Shown: piece by piece, positions 1 to 10,789 of the stretch | Layout: the number at the start of each line of letters is the position of its first letter | Numbering within the stretch: the first letter of the stretch is position 1 | NCBI GenBank assembly: GCA_030762935.1 | Contig: CM060884.1 | Span: 70,681,696-70,745,695 of the forward strand | Length of the DNA stretch: 64,000 nucleotides | From: Hymenopus coronatus | Taxonomy: Eukaryota; Arthropoda; Insecta; Mantodea; Hymenopodidae | Direction of reading: 5' to 3' | The notes under the pieces: generated by a model | Told to the model about the DNA's origin: nothing | The model's database searches: none | What the model saw: the letters and a program-made list of their open reading frames with translations, nothing else | Made by a program: the position numbers and the translations under genes

Positions 1-94
1 TACTGATTAGCATGAAGTAAATAGAAGCATAAGCTTTTTAAGAATAATTTGTTGCAGGGATATAGAGAAAGTCATATGAATGGTACACATCAGA
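1..94 (-). mobile_element. HINE-like element, cut by window start
   Basis: Only the 5' terminal part is present, ending in GAGAAAGTCATATGAATGG and CACATCAGA on the plus strand. Confidence 0.75.
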
Positions 95-104
95 TTTTTT
101 TTCC

Positions 105-725
105 TAGACTTGACTTTTTTTGAGATATTTCAGTTATAAATGCTTACTTTTCCTATATGAAAATTTGTCAACTCTTGACCATCAAACATGTCTAGCGATT
201 TGATTTAAATACTGTATATTAAAGATATTTATATGTCAAATAAAATGTATATCTTCAATTTTCTGGGAATAGCCATTGAGACCTCTTCATTCTGGATGAC
301 TTTTGTATTACTAACAAACCGTAAGAGGTATACAAAAACTTACTTAAAATGTAGACCTAATTAAAACTCACATTTGTTTTTGTAGAGTTAACCGTTTACG
401 AGATATTCCTGATTATTGGTTTCAATCTTAGCCACTTAAGCTTTTCTAACCGGAAGTCGTCTTTTTTCTCGTTTCTCGTTTGTTTACTTCTGGCAAGTGA
501 AGAGATTGGAGTGTCAATTGCTTCACATATTAACTGTTTTTAAATGACGAAACTATTGCTTTAGCCTGTGCATTTTCTTATTTCCCTTTTACTTACAGAT
601 AATCTAGTAATAAGACTAATTCTGCTAATGTTTATCTTGATTAGCATGATGTAGATAACAGATTAATATTTTGAATAAAAGGTTTGTTTGCCGAACAGCT
701 AGAGGACATCATGTGAATGGAACTC
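105..725 (-). mobile_element. HINE-like element, degenerate and rearranged
   Basis: Core blocks (ATATTAAAGATATTTA, ATGTATATCTT, TTTTCTGGGAATAGC) are recognisable but diverged. The block at 105-187 is out of order relative to the reference copy, so this is probably two overlapping old insertions. Confidence 0.6.
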
Positions 726-734
726 ATTAATTCT

Positions 735-880
735 TTTCCCCTTCTACTTACAATGAACTAAATAATAAGAACACTTTCTGCTAATGTTTATCTCGATTAT
801 CATGAAGCAGATAGAAGAATAAGCTTTTTAACAATTTGTTACAGAGAGGTAGAGAAAGTCATGTGAATGGAACACATCAG
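735..880 (-). mobile_element. HINE-like 5' fragment
   Basis: It carries the last ~145 bp of the family in minus orientation, including the AAGCTTTTTAACAA block and the terminal palindrome. The reference copy begins 5 bp further on, head to tail. Confidence 0.75.
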
Positions 881-885
881 TTTTT

Positions 886-1752
886 TACTTTCTCTACACG
901 TACTATGTATATAGTGTATAGAGAAGGTATTGTATTGCACCAAAAAATTCGATATCCGAGATTTCACCGGAAATATAAGTTTTGAGATCCCCTGATTCCA
1001 AAAAAAAAACATTTTTAGAAAAATGTCCGTGTGTCTGTCTGTGTGTGTCTGTAGGTAGTATAGCTCAAATATGAAAAGACCGTTAAAAACCAAACTTGGT
1101 ATTTAAGTTTGGTATGTTCTAAGGATGCGACACGAAGATTTTCAAGAAAATCCCCCACCCCAAACTACCCTTTACATGGAAAAAATTTCGAAAATTTTGA
1201 TTTTCTTAAAAATGGCTCTAACGATTTTGATTAAAATCTCGTATATTTAAGATATTTACTTGACAAATAAAATGTACATCTTGAATTTTCTGGGAATAAC
1301 CTCTGAAGACCTCTTTATTCTGGATGAATTTAAGGGATATTTGCATAACTGCTAAACCGTAAGCGATGGACAAAAACTTACCACACAGAAAATGTAGAAC
1401 TCATGAAACAACACAATTTATGTTATATACATTTTTTTCGTGGAGTTGATCGTTTTTAAGACATTCCTTGCTTTTAGTTTCAGCTTTGGAAAACGTACAC
1501 TTTTCTCATACAGGAATTTGTCAACTGCTGTCCATATAAACAAAGGAACTTCAGTCACATAACAACCAGCTTTTGACTATCACTTTAACCTATGGTACTC
1601 CTTTATTTCGCTTCTACTTACAAGGAAGCAAGTAATAAAACTGTTTCTGCTATTTTTTTCTCGATTAGTATGAAGTAAATGGAAGCATAAGCTTTTTAAC
1701 AATACTTTTTTTGCAGAGATGTAGAGAAAGTCATGTGAATGGAACACATCAG
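886..1752 (-). mobile_element. HINE-like element, full length (reference copy)
   Basis: Read in element orientation (minus strand), this copy begins CTGATGTGTTCCATTCACAT, whose ATGTG and CACAT arms can pair. GACTTTCTCTAC follows 20 bp in, then about 650 bp of conserved noncoding core and a short TG/CA microsatellite. It ends in a long imperfect palindrome (CTTCTCTATACACTATGTAC and its complement) finishing GTAGAGAAAGTA. The inverted repeat is therefore terminal at one end and subterminal at the other. This asymmetry, the 3' hairpin and the internal microsatellite fit Helentron-associated (HINE/DINE-1) elements; no coding capacity is conserved. The insertion sites are A/T homopolymers without an evident duplication. 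Confidence 0.8.
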
Positions 1753-2337
1753 TTTTTTTTTTAAATTAGATGCATTTTCTCATCTACGAAATATAAAGTA
1801 TAAGCAGCTCTAAAAATGAAATCATTATTAAAAATAACATAACTAATCATATTCAACCAATTGTTCTATTTAATAAACAAATTTCTCCTAATAAATTTAA
1901 TGAAGGAGGAGCTGCTTATTAGAAATGTACCAAAGAGTCAAGAAAGGAAGTTTTTCTCCCATTTTGTATTGTCTTTATCAGGCCGACAATGTTGGAATTT
2001 TAATTAGGAATGTTATTAAAATTATCAGTCAGATTTTTGGTCTATAAATACGTCAAATATCTCAATCCTTGAGTCACTATTGTTGCTAACAGATCTCTTC
2101 TGAAAATATCTCAGAGGATACGCTGTACTTTTCCGTTTGACCGATGGAAATTAAACTGTCCTTAAATAAATTAGCACTTATGATGTCAATTCGTTAACGG
2201 GTCGCTGCGAGTCAAATACTAATAGCTTATCTCTTGTATAAACATGCAGCAGATCTTCAACTGTTAGTTTACAGTTCAGCTGGGAAGTGTTGCACAAATA
2301 GAAAACGATCAACAACTAAGAGCTTATATTCACAGTT
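1753..2337. other. Unassigned sequence
   Basis: AT-rich DNA with no open frame over about 30 codons, no HINE blocks and no tRNA-like boxes. I see nothing that identifies it. Confidence 0.4.
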
Positions 2338-2420
2338 TTTAATTTCTCTAGCACTTATAAACAAAAATTTGATACCGAGATTTCACTGGAAATACACGTT
2401 TTAGGGTCCCTTGTATTAAA
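2338..2420 (-). mobile_element. HINE-like 3' end fragment
   Basis: A damaged hairpin end, then AATTTGATACCGAGATTTCA, the conserved block next to the hairpin. It abuts the next, oppositely oriented copy. Confidence 0.6.
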
Positions 2421-2424
2421 AAAA

Positions 2425-3258
2425 TCTGATTGTTCGATTCATGTGACTTTCTCCACGTCTCTGTAACAAATTATTGTTAAAAAGCTTATTCTTCTGTCTA
2501 CTTCATGCTAATCAGGATAAATATTAGTATAAATGCAATATGTTAAGTAGAGGGAAAATCATGGAATAGGGTAGGCTAAAACGATAGTCAAATCTTTTAA
2601 AATCTGGTTGCTAGGTGGATGAAATCCGCTGATATGCATTGCCAGAAGCTGACAAATTAACGTAAGTGAAAAGTTTAAGTATTTTAAAACTGAAACCAAT
2701 GACAAGGAATTTCTCAAAAATGGTCAACCCCACGAAAAAGCTGTATATGACATAAATTGTGTGTTTTGACATGTTCTAAACTTGCTGTGCACTAAGTTTT
2801 TGTCTATCTCTTACGGTTTAGCAGTAAAGCAAAATTCGGTAAAATTCAGCTAGAATAGAGAGGTCCTTAAAGGCTATTCCCAGGAAATTCAACATATGCA
2901 TTTTATTTGGGATGTAAATATCTTAAATGTAAAAAATTTAAAGAAATTGTTAGAGCCATTTTTGAGAAAACCAACATTTTTTCCTTGTAAAGGGTAGTTT
3001 GGGGTGGCAGAATTTTCTTCAAAATCGTCGTGTCCCATCCTTGGAAGATACTAAACTTACATTTCAAGTTTGGTAATTTACCGACTTTTCGTTTTTGAAT
3101 TATCGCGTTCATAGTTACACAGACACACACGGAGCTTTTTCTGGTTTTTTTTTTTGGGGGGGGGACCCTAAAGCATATATTTCCGGTGAAGTCTCGGTAT
3201 CGAAGTTTTTGGGTGGAATGCAATACCTTCTCTATACGTGGTAGGTGTAGTAAAGGTA
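2425..3258 (+). mobile_element. HINE-like element, near full length
   Basis: It starts TCTGATTGTTCGATTCATGT and runs through all core blocks to a decayed hairpin. A G run (about 3160-3170) replaces the usual purine tract after the CA microsatellite. Confidence 0.75.
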
Positions 3259-3261
3259 AAA

Positions 3262-3592
3262 GTCACTTTTAGAAAAAAAGTCCACATATGTATACTACAC
3301 GAAGATTTTGAGCCAGATCCTCCCACCACAAACTACTCTTTTGATGGAAACATTTTCGAAAATTTTGATATTCTCAGAAATGGCTGTAACGATTTTAATT
3401 AAAATATCGTGTATATTTAAGTTATTTACATTACAAGTAAAATGTATATCTTGACTTTTCTGGAAATAGTCTCTGAAAACTTCTACATTCTAGTTAATTT
3501 TTTCAGAAATTTTGCATAACTATTAAACCGTAAGAAATAGACAAAAACCTACTACACAAAAATGTGGATCTCCTTAAAACACGTTATTTACT
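3262..3592 (-). mobile_element. HINE-like internal fragment
   Basis: Core blocks only (CGAAGATTTTGA, TTTTCGAAAATTTTGAT, ATTAAACCGTAAG), with both termini missing. Confidence 0.65.
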
Positions 3593-3794
3593 TGGAGTCA
3601 ACCGTGGCCCAGTGGTCAGACCATTCGCCTCTCACCTAAACGGCCCGGGTTCGATCCCAAGCGACCGCATGTGAAATTTTGTGGTGGACAAAGCGGCGCA
3701 GGGGCGTTTTTTCTCCGGGGCTCTATCTTCATTATCATCAGTGTCATCGCCTGCGGTGCCAATGCAGTAAAAGCGGGCGTTAAACACTACAAAA
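3593..3794 (+). mobile_element. tRNA-derived SINE, type A
   Basis: It contains an A-box-like GTGGCCCAGTGGTC and B-box GGTTCGATCCC, followed by a nontRNA body (GTGGTGGACAAAG) and a tail CAGTAAAAGCGGGCGTTAAA. The same body or tail recurs at 21607-21880 and 52940-52990. Confidence 0.75.
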
Positions 3795-3797
3795 AAA

Positions 3798-4644
3798 TCT
3801 GATGTGTTCCATTCACATGACTTTCTCTACTACTCTGCAAGAAATCATTTTTAAAAAGCTTATGCTTCTATTTACTTCATGTTAATCGAGAAAAAATTAG
3901 CAGAAATAGTCTTATTACTTGTTTTCTTGTAAGTAGAAGCGAAATAAGGGGTACCATAGGTTAAAGTGACTGCTGGTTGCTATGTGACTAAAGTTCCTTT
4001 GTTTGTATGGATACGAATTCACAAAGTCCTATATGAAAAAAGTTTATTTTTTATAGCTAAAACTAAAACAAGGAATATCTAAAAAACAATAAATTACATG
4101 AAAAAAATGTATATAACATAAAATGCATGTTTTAAAGTGCCCTACATTTGTTGTGTGGTAAGTTTTTGTCTATCTCTTACGGTTTATCAGTTATGGAAAA
4201 TTCCGTAAAATTGACCCAGAATAAAGTAGTCTTCAGAGGCTATTCCCAGACAATTCAAAATATACATTTTATTTGTAGCTAAATAACTATAATATACAAT
4301 ATTTTAATCAAAATCGTTAGCCATACTTTAGAAAATAAAAAAATTCGAAAAAAGTTCCATGTAAAGGGTAGTTTGGATTGGGGGAATTTTTCTCAAAATC
4401 TTCGTGTTGCATCCCTGGAAGATACTAAACTTAAATACCAAGTTTGGTATTTTACCGACTTTTCGTTTTTGAGTTGTCGTGTTCACAGACACACGGACAC
4501 AAACGCACCTTTTTCTGAAAATACTTTTTTTGGATACAGGGGACCCTAAAACATATATTTCCGGTGAAATCTCGGTATCGAATTTTTTGGTGGAGTGGAA
4601 TATCTTCTCTATACACTATGTACATAGTACGTATAGAGAAAGTA
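3798..4644 (+). mobile_element. HINE-like element, full length
   Basis: Both termini are intact; the 3' hairpin ends GTATAGAGAAAGTA. It sits directly against the A-rich end of a SINE. Confidence 0.82.
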
Positions 4645-4651
4645 AAAAAGG

Positions 4652-4914
4652 GTCGACCGTTTTCAAGATATTTCTTATTATTGGTTTCAGTTTTAAAAAA
4701 AACGTTTCTCATACGGAAACCTGCAACTCCTGGCCACGCAGAGAGAGAGAGAAAAAAAAAATCAATCCCATAGCAACCAATTTTAAAACGTTTGACTGTT
4801 AAGCCTAATATTGCCACATTTCCCTTCTACTTATAAGGAACTAAGTAATAAGACCGTTTCTGGTAGTGTTTATCTCGATTAGCATGAAGTAGACAGAAGA
4901 ATAAGCGCTTGTAG
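4652..4914 (-). mobile_element. HINE-like fragment
   Basis: It carries the central and 5' blocks in minus orientation (GATATTTCTTATTATTGG, CTTCTACTTATAAGG, CTCGATTAGCATGAAGTAG). The terminal palindrome is lost. Confidence 0.65.
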
Positions 4915-5186
4915 AATAGGTAGAAGGCGTAACACGTAAGATGTTCAGCAGAATGCCACACTCAAGTTGCCTACAACGTTAAGAGATGTCTGCAGACATT
5001 GCACTGGCAGGTCGCCAATGTCTGCATGTCTCTATTAGGATGAGCCTGTAGGGGTGCAATAGGAAATGGCGTCCTCGAGTCGACACGCTACTTGCATGTG
5101 CAACGAGAAGTCTTGACACATATGACTTAACTTGATGTGTGACAAAGTCCCCTGGGGACTAGAGGCCGACTTAGCTATCAAATTAT

Positions 5187-5285
5187 ACTTTCTCTTAGTA
5201 GAGGAACTATTGAATATTCCAGCCAGAAATTCAATACCGAGATTTCATCTAAAATACATGTTTTCTGACTGCCGGATACCAGAAC
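5187..5285 (-). mobile_element. HINE-like fragment, left of foldback insertion
   Basis: The hairpin is eroded; the CAATACCGAGATTTCA block is kept. It is interrupted by the foldback element at 5286, and HINE sequence resumes at 6189 (AGCCTAGTGCATTC to about 6260). Confidence 0.6.
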
Positions 5286-6188
5286 AGTTATTTATGATGT
5301 AAGAGCGTAAGTTATGTTTTATGATTCGAGTGGGAATACTGTGAAACGTGACGCAGCGAAATCAAAAAGAAACTTTACGCTCGTATATCATACAATGTTT
5401 TTTCTACAAGAATTTTCTGGTATTAAAAAAAAAAAGAAATGAAAGATTAAATAAATTTGAGGTTAATTCAATTGACATTGAATATTTTAGTTCAGTTTTA
5501 GATTTGAACTCTTCCACTGGTCGATTGACCAACATGGCTGCGCATGCGCAAGCAAACAGAGCGTACGGAAGACTAAGCATTTCGCATTCGAAAGAAGACC
5601 GATTTTCAGAAAGTCCATTTTTACCCCTTACTTCGATCCAGTTCATTAAGCACACATAACCTAACGTAGCCTAACCTCGACGAAATCTCGAAACCTGTCT
5701 CCGTAACCAATAGGAAAGGCTCAGTCTAAAACTGAACTGGAATCTGCATCTCGCATTATCACCAACGCTTATAGTTTGTTATTTGTTTTGCAACGTTAGG
5801 ATAGGGTGCGTTCAGTGGGTATAGTTTCGCTTTGTGGTTGCTGAACGCGATGACGGTACGGTTATAGGTGGCGTTATTGTTGTTCTGATATTTCTTGAGA
5901 AAATGGCAGATTTTGAGAATTATATCATTAGAGCTGCGACAGAAGCAGAATCAAATTTACTACCTGCCCTAACGCTGTGAAATAAGTAACGAAATATAAC
6001 CCTTGGTGAATTGGCTCAAAACTTAACCTCAAATTTAGTTCATCTTTCGTTGCTTTTCTTTTAATATCAGGAAACTCTCGTAGAAAAAACATCGTATGAT
6101 ACGGGAGTGTAAAGTTTCTTTTTGATTTTCACAATATTGCCGCTCGAATCTAAAAACATAACTTTACGCTCTTACATCATAAATAACT
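5286..6188. mobile_element. Foldback DNA element with ~145-bp inverted arms
   Basis: The left arm (5286 to about 5437) begins AGTTATTTATGATGTAAGAG. The right arm (about 6055-6188) is its inverted complement, ending CTCTTACATCATAAATAACT; similarity runs through about 145 bp with small gaps. The central part is CpG-containing (GCGCATGCGC) and carries a short frame at 5903-5980. It is inserted into an old HINE-like copy. The superfamily is uncertain. The short frame resembles the N-terminus of tyrosine-recombinase proteins of the Crypton-like elements in this window, so it may be a nonautonomous relative (inference). Confidence 0.75.
5903..5980 (+). pseudogene. 25-codon remnant resembling a tyrosine-recombinase N-terminus
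   Basis: It reads MADFENYIIRAATEAESNLL and then stops after PALTL. The acidic start followed by xxNLLP matches the position of AVEALLPSTLRKLYEKEF in the Crypton-like frame at 10011-10442. It is short, so the match is suggestive only. Confidence 0.35.
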
Positions 6189-6270
6189 AGCCTAGTGCAT
6201 TCACTTATATCCCTTCTGCTTACAAGGAAGCAAATTATAAGACCGTTTCTGCTAATGTTTTTTTTTTTTT

Positions 6271-7113
6271 TACTTTCTCTGCACGTACTATGTACATAGT
6301 GTATAGAGAAGGTATTGCACTCCACCCAAAAATTTGATACCGAGATTTCACCGAAAATATATGTTTTAGGGTTCCCTTTATCTAAAAAAAATCATTTTCA
6401 GAAAAACGTCCGAGTGTAAGTGTGTCCGTGTGTCTGTGAACATGATAACTCAAAACGAAAAGTCGGTAAAATACCAAACTTGGTATTTAAGTTTAGTATC
6501 TTCCAGGGATGTGTCACGAAGATTTTGAGAAGTATCCCCCCACGCCCAACTATCCTTTACATGGAACTTTTTTCGAAAATGTTTATTTTCTCAAAAAAGG
6601 CTCTAACGTTTTTTATTAAAATATCGTATATTAAAGATATTTACCTGACAAATAAAATGTTTATCTTGAATTTTCTGGAAATAGCCTCTGAAGACTACTT
6701 CATTCTGGATGAATTTTACGGAATTTTGCATAACTGCTAAACCATAAGAGACGGACAAAAACTTAACCCACAAAAAATGTAGAGCACATTAAAATACACA
6801 ATTTATGTTATATACATTTTTTTCGTGGAGTTGAACGGTTTTGAGACATTCCTTGTTTTTGGTTCCAGTTTTGAAAAACATACTTTTCTCATACAGGAAT
6901 TTGTCAACTGCTGTCCATACAAAGGAACTTCATAGCAACCAGCTTTTGACTATCACTTTTACCTATGGTGCTCCCTCATTTCGCTTCTACTTACAAGGAA
7001 GTAAGTAATAAGGCTGTCTGTTTCTGCTAATTTTTTCTCGATTAGTATGAAAGAAATAGAAGCATAAGATTTTAACAAAAATTTGTTGCAAAGATGTAGA
7101 GAGAGTCATGTGA
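6271..7113 (-). mobile_element. HINE-like element, near full length
   Basis: It begins TACTTTCTCTGCACGTACTA after a T run and ends at GAGAGAGTCATGTGA, where the last ~20 bp are replaced by the transposase fragment that follows. Confidence 0.8.
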
Positions 7114-7452
7114 TTGTCTTTTCTTACAGTGTTGAATGCAGGCAACAACATGTTTAAGTGTTTTGTTTATTCTGGGAGAGGTACTTGCCTGCAGATCCTG
7201 GTGGTTCGTGATCTGTTTCTGAAGATTCTTTCCTTGAGATAAATCCAAGACTGTACGTAAGTTTGTTGACCTTGGAGGCCACAAACCTTTAAAGTTAATG
7301 TTATGGTCCTCGAAAAAAAAATCTGCAGATGTGTGCCACGGACTCATTAAGGCATACGATGCCCGTTAAACATGTGCCTACTTTTTACTTTATTTACGAG
7401 GGCGGATCGAACAGTAACGCACAATAATTTGTTTACAAAAAGTTTAATAGTT
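7114..7452 (-). pseudogene. Decayed DDE transposase fragment with element end
   Basis: Minus-strand translation contains NFKGLWPPRSTNL, the counterpart of the WPPRSPDL motif near the third catalytic residue in Tc1/mariner-like transposases. The segment at 7384-7412 on the plus strand, CGAGGGCGGATCGAACAGTA, looks like the terminal repeat of such an element. The N-terminal and middle thirds are missing. The same protein family recurs at 50770-51955 and 55920-56335. Confidence 0.55.
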
Positions 7453-7459
7453 AAAAAAA

Positions 7460-8286
7460 TCTAATGTATTCCATTCAGATGACTTTCTCTACATCTCTGC
7501 AACAAATTATTGTTAAAAAGCTTATGCTTCTTTTTACCTCATGCTAATCAGAAAAAATTAGCGGAAATAGTCTTATTACTTGCTTCCTTGTAAGTAGAAG
7601 CGAAATAAGGGAGTACCATAGGTTAAAGTGATAGTCAAAAGCTGGTTGCTATGTGACTGAAGTTCCTTTGTTTGTATGGACAGCAGTTGACAGATTCCTG
7701 TATGAGAAAAATATGAGTTTTTCAAAGCTGAAACCAAAAACAAGGAATATCTCCAAAACGACGAACTTCACGAAAAAAAATGTATATAACATAAATTGTA
7801 TTTTTTAACGTGCTCTACATTTTTTGTGAGTTCCGTAAAATTGATCCAGAATAAAGTGGTCTTCAGAGGCTATTCCCAGAAAATTCAAGATATACGTTTT
7901 ATTTGTCCGGTAAATATCTTTAATATACGATATTTTAATCAAAATCGTTAGAGCCGTTTTTGAGAAAATCAAAATTTTAGAAAACAGTTCCAAAAAAGGG
8001 TAATTGGGTGTTGGGATTTTTATCAAAATCTTCATGTCGCACCCCTGGAAGATACTAAACTTAAATACCAAATTTGGCTTTTTACCGACTTTGTTTACGA
8101 GTTATCGTGTTCACGGATCACAAACACACACACACACACACATACACGGACCTTTTTCTGAAAATGCTTTTTTGGATACAGGGGACCCTAAAACATATAT
8201 TTCCGGTGAAATCTCGGTATCGAATTTTTGTGTGGAGTGCAATACCTTCTCTATAAACTATGTACATAGTACGTGTAGAGAAAGTA
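7460..8286 (+). mobile_element. HINE-like element, full length
   Basis: It starts TCTAATGTATTCCATTCAGA, carries a CACACACACACA tract near 8124, and ends GTGTAGAGAAAGTA. A second 3' end follows at once. Confidence 0.82.
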
Positions 8287-8289
8287 AAA

Positions 8290-8465
8290 ATACTAAATTT
8301 AAATACCAAGTTTGCTACTTTACTGACTTTTAGTTTTTGAGTTATTGTGTTCACGGACTCGCAAACGGATCTTTTTCTAAAAATGTCATCTGGTGAAATC
8401 TCGGTATCGAATTTTGGGTGAAGTGCAATACCTACTCTACACTGTATGTACAATGCACATAGTAA
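8290..8465 (+). mobile_element. HINE-like 3' end fragment
   Basis: It contains the blocks from ACTAAATTTAAATACCAAG to a decayed hairpin, in the same direction as and 3 bp behind the preceding copy. Confidence 0.7.
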
Positions 8466-9056
8466 TATTATACTGAACAGTCTTCTATTTTCAGATATAA
8501 AATATGCAAAGTTTTGGAGTTATGAAGAGATATTGAAATGCTATGAGAAATGTAGATCAACGTACTCAGTAAAGTGGTGATAATAGTACGAGGTGGTTTA
8601 GCAAGACGCTGGGAGAGGTAATTTCCTCGACCTTTGCTCAGGTAGAGGTACGAGAAAGAAAAAGGTGAAGCCAGTTTATACCAGTTGCTGGCGGATCGTC
8701 CGGCCCTCAAATCGCTGTGACCATCGCAATAATACGCTACGCGTGAACTAAAAACAACTCATTTTATGTACATTTTTGTACGCCAACTACCCATTTAGAA
8801 GGCAATCTGGGAACCAAAAGTCATGGTTATCAGCATCCAATACCAACCGAAAATAGAAAGTACTGTGGTAAATATATCTAAAAGCTGTACAGGGTTTTTC
8901 ATAGCTAAGATGTTCCCTTGCAAATAAAATGACAACAGGGAAATACAGAAGACTTAAGCGATTGACATGTCGTTTAAGACCTGCTCACTTTGTAATGGCT
9001 TTGAAATTCCGTTCGTTCTCATTGTTTGGTCAGGAGTAATAAAAAATCTGAGTGTT
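8466..9056. other. Unassigned sequence
   Basis: Mostly AT-rich with a moderately GC segment at 8600-8720. No protein family, splice-consistent exon or repeat head was recognised. Confidence 0.35.
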
Positions 9057-9163
9057 ACACTAAAATGACTTTCTCTAGCGGCTTACAAACAAACGTCTTA
9101 CAAATGCTTATTCTTCTTTCTAAACCATGCTAGCCGAGATAAAGATTAGAAGAATGTTCTTAA
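9057..9163 (+). mobile_element. HINE-like 5' fragment
   Basis: TCTGAGTGTTACACTAAAAT followed by GACTTTCTCTAG and the TTATTCTTC block, then truncated. Confidence 0.6.
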
Positions 9164-9440
9164 TACAACAACAACTACTCTGTGGCACGACAGTTCATAA
9201 GGAACCTTGGCCTACCGCCCGGCCGCTGCGTCCATCTCGGTCCAGGAGAACGATGGGTTTTTCCGGGCGTAAGAATCCTTAGCATGGCTTCTTCGGAAGG
9301 GAAGTAAAGCCGCTGGTTCCTGTCGTAGATTTACGGTACGTAAAGGAACCTCTGAGCAAAATTAAACGGTCTTTCACGCCCAACATAGAATGGGACACAG
9401 AACCACAGCAGTTAAAGATCGTCTATAAATAAAACTCCAT
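9164..9440. mobile_element. Two joined SINE fragments
   Basis: 9164-9245 matches the body of the SINE at 29935-30232 (CCTTGGCCTACCGCC, GGCCGCTGCGTCC). 9246-9440 matches the body of the type B SINE at 62198-62499 (GGGCGTAAGAATCCTTAGCA, TTTCACGCCCAACATAGAAT). Both heads are missing. Confidence 0.65.
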
Positions 9441-9444
9441 TTCC

Positions 9445-9634
9445 ATTTTTTTAACCAGATTTTAAAGCATTCGGCTGTCAGTTTAGCCTAGTGTATTCCC
9501 TAATTTCCCTTCTACTTACAAGTAATAAGGACAACTTCTGCTAATGTTTATCTCGATTAGCATAATGTAGATCGAAGAATAAACATTTTAACAATAATTT
9601 ATTGCTCAGATCTAGAGAAAGCCATGTGAATGGA
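9445..9634 (-). mobile_element. HINE-like 5' fragment
   Basis: It runs from TTAAAGCATTCGGCTGTCAG to GAAAGCCATGTGAATGGAAC in minus orientation. Confidence 0.65.
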
Positions 9635-9763
9635 ACATTTTTGTTTATTTGTTTTTTAGTAGTAATAATATTTTGTGTATTGCAAAAGCAACTACGGTCT
9701 GTGGACCTGTACAATTGATTAAGATCAATGAAAGCTTACTAGCATTTCAATGAATACATTTAT

Positions 9764-10462
9764 CCTACAGATACTTGTAATAGACACCGTTGCTATGCAG
9801 AAACGACATAAGAAAACTTGGACTTTAAATCAAAGTGATAGTTATTAGCGCAACGGGTGGGATAAAGTAAACAAAATTCACTCGTTGCTCCGGTAACGAG
9901 TGACATAAAGTAAACAAAATTCACTCGTTGCTCCGGTAACGAGTGGGATAAAGTAAACAAATAAATGGTTGATAACTACAAACTTTCTATAATCTTTTAA
10001 CAGCAACATTTCATTCTTTAACTACATTACTTACTTGAAAAGCCAACAACTTGGAAAATCTTGATATATCTAGGTCTTCGAACACTTTTAATGTTGATTG
10101 TAACATAGAATATTTGCTCCACAGAGAAGAAAACTTGCAAATTTTTGAAAGAAAATTAAAATAAGCAAGACTCGCCTTTTCGTTAATGCCCTGAACATTT
10201 CTTCGTATCTGCCAATCCTTAAATTGCTGAAACTCTTTTTCGTATAATTTCCGTAAAGTCGACGGTAATAAAGCCTCAACTGCTTCTTTTGCTTCATTTA
10301 ATATATCATTTGGAACCGATGTATTAACGTTCTCAACGTCCATCGTAAACTTAATCAAATTGAAACTAGCAGCAATAAAAACAAAATTAGTATTCATACA
10401 TGGCCTACCGTAATTTATAACTATAAGAATGCCGCAATTCAATGTCTTATTCCTTACTTAGT
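9764..10462 (-). mobile_element. Crypton-like (tyrosine-recombinase) element copy 1
   Basis: It is homologous to 17150-17700 and 50030-50765. One end carries the shared block CTACAGATACTTGTAATAG and the other CAATTCAATGTCTTATTCC. About two units of the 43-bp repeat (CACTCGTTGCTCCGGTAACG) sit at 9850-9955. It contains the longest version of the coding exon in the window (10011-10442). Confidence 0.65.
10011..10442 (-). pseudogene. Tyrosine-recombinase (Crypton-like) N-terminal exon
   Basis: The frame contains EAVEALLPSTLRKLYEKEF followed by a Trp-containing helix (QFKDWQIRR) and a further helical stretch ending KLLAFQ. This is the N-terminal SAM-like DNA-binding pattern common to tyrosine recombinases of Crypton and DIRS-type elements. 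An in-frame GTAAGT directly after KLLAFQ could be the donor of the element's own first intron. The catalytic domain (R-H-x-x-R...Y) is absent, so the copy is dead or nonautonomous. The real start is probably the Met before DVENVNTSVP. A Crypton assignment is preferred to DIRS because no reverse transcriptase is nearby; confidence is moderate. Confidence 0.5.
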
Positions 10463-10789
10463 TTATTGGTCTTTATTCCTTTGAGGATCCAGATTTCCTA
10501 GTGTATTATTCGGCCGTTAGGAGCGCTCAGGTAATTGTTTATAACATTTTCGTTGTTTCCGTCTCTATTATTCATTATGGCGGAGCTGCCAACATTAATA
10601 AATATAATACCGCGACATGACAAGTTGTCGTATATACTGACATCTAAGGTCTTTGAGACTAGTGTACACTTTTAAGCACAGAGCAATAAATGCGATTGTG
10701 TAGCAATAATGCTTTTCTTCAAGAATTAATTATAGAAGATCTCTGGTGTTGGTTTTGAGTTTGAACATTTTTTTAAATACCTGATTATT
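10463..10789. other. Unassigned sequence with a 32-codon frame
   Basis: A plus-strand frame at 10577-10675 starts MAELPTLINIIPRHDKLSYI. It has no recognisable domain, and the rest of the interval is AT-rich. Confidence 0.3.

Noticed and set aside
886..1752. Reading the ~850-bp family as an ordinary TIR transposon or MITE
   Set aside because: The inverted repeat is terminal at only one end, no consistent target duplication is seen, and the hairpin plus microsatellite layout fits Helentron derivatives better.
4452..4817. Open frames on both strands with recurring peptides such as [12 protein letters not shown] and [13 protein letters not shown], seen at dozens of sites
   Set aside because: They all come from the last ~200 bp of the HINE-like family, occur in several frames and both directions, and differ between copies by frameshifts. 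No coding constraint.
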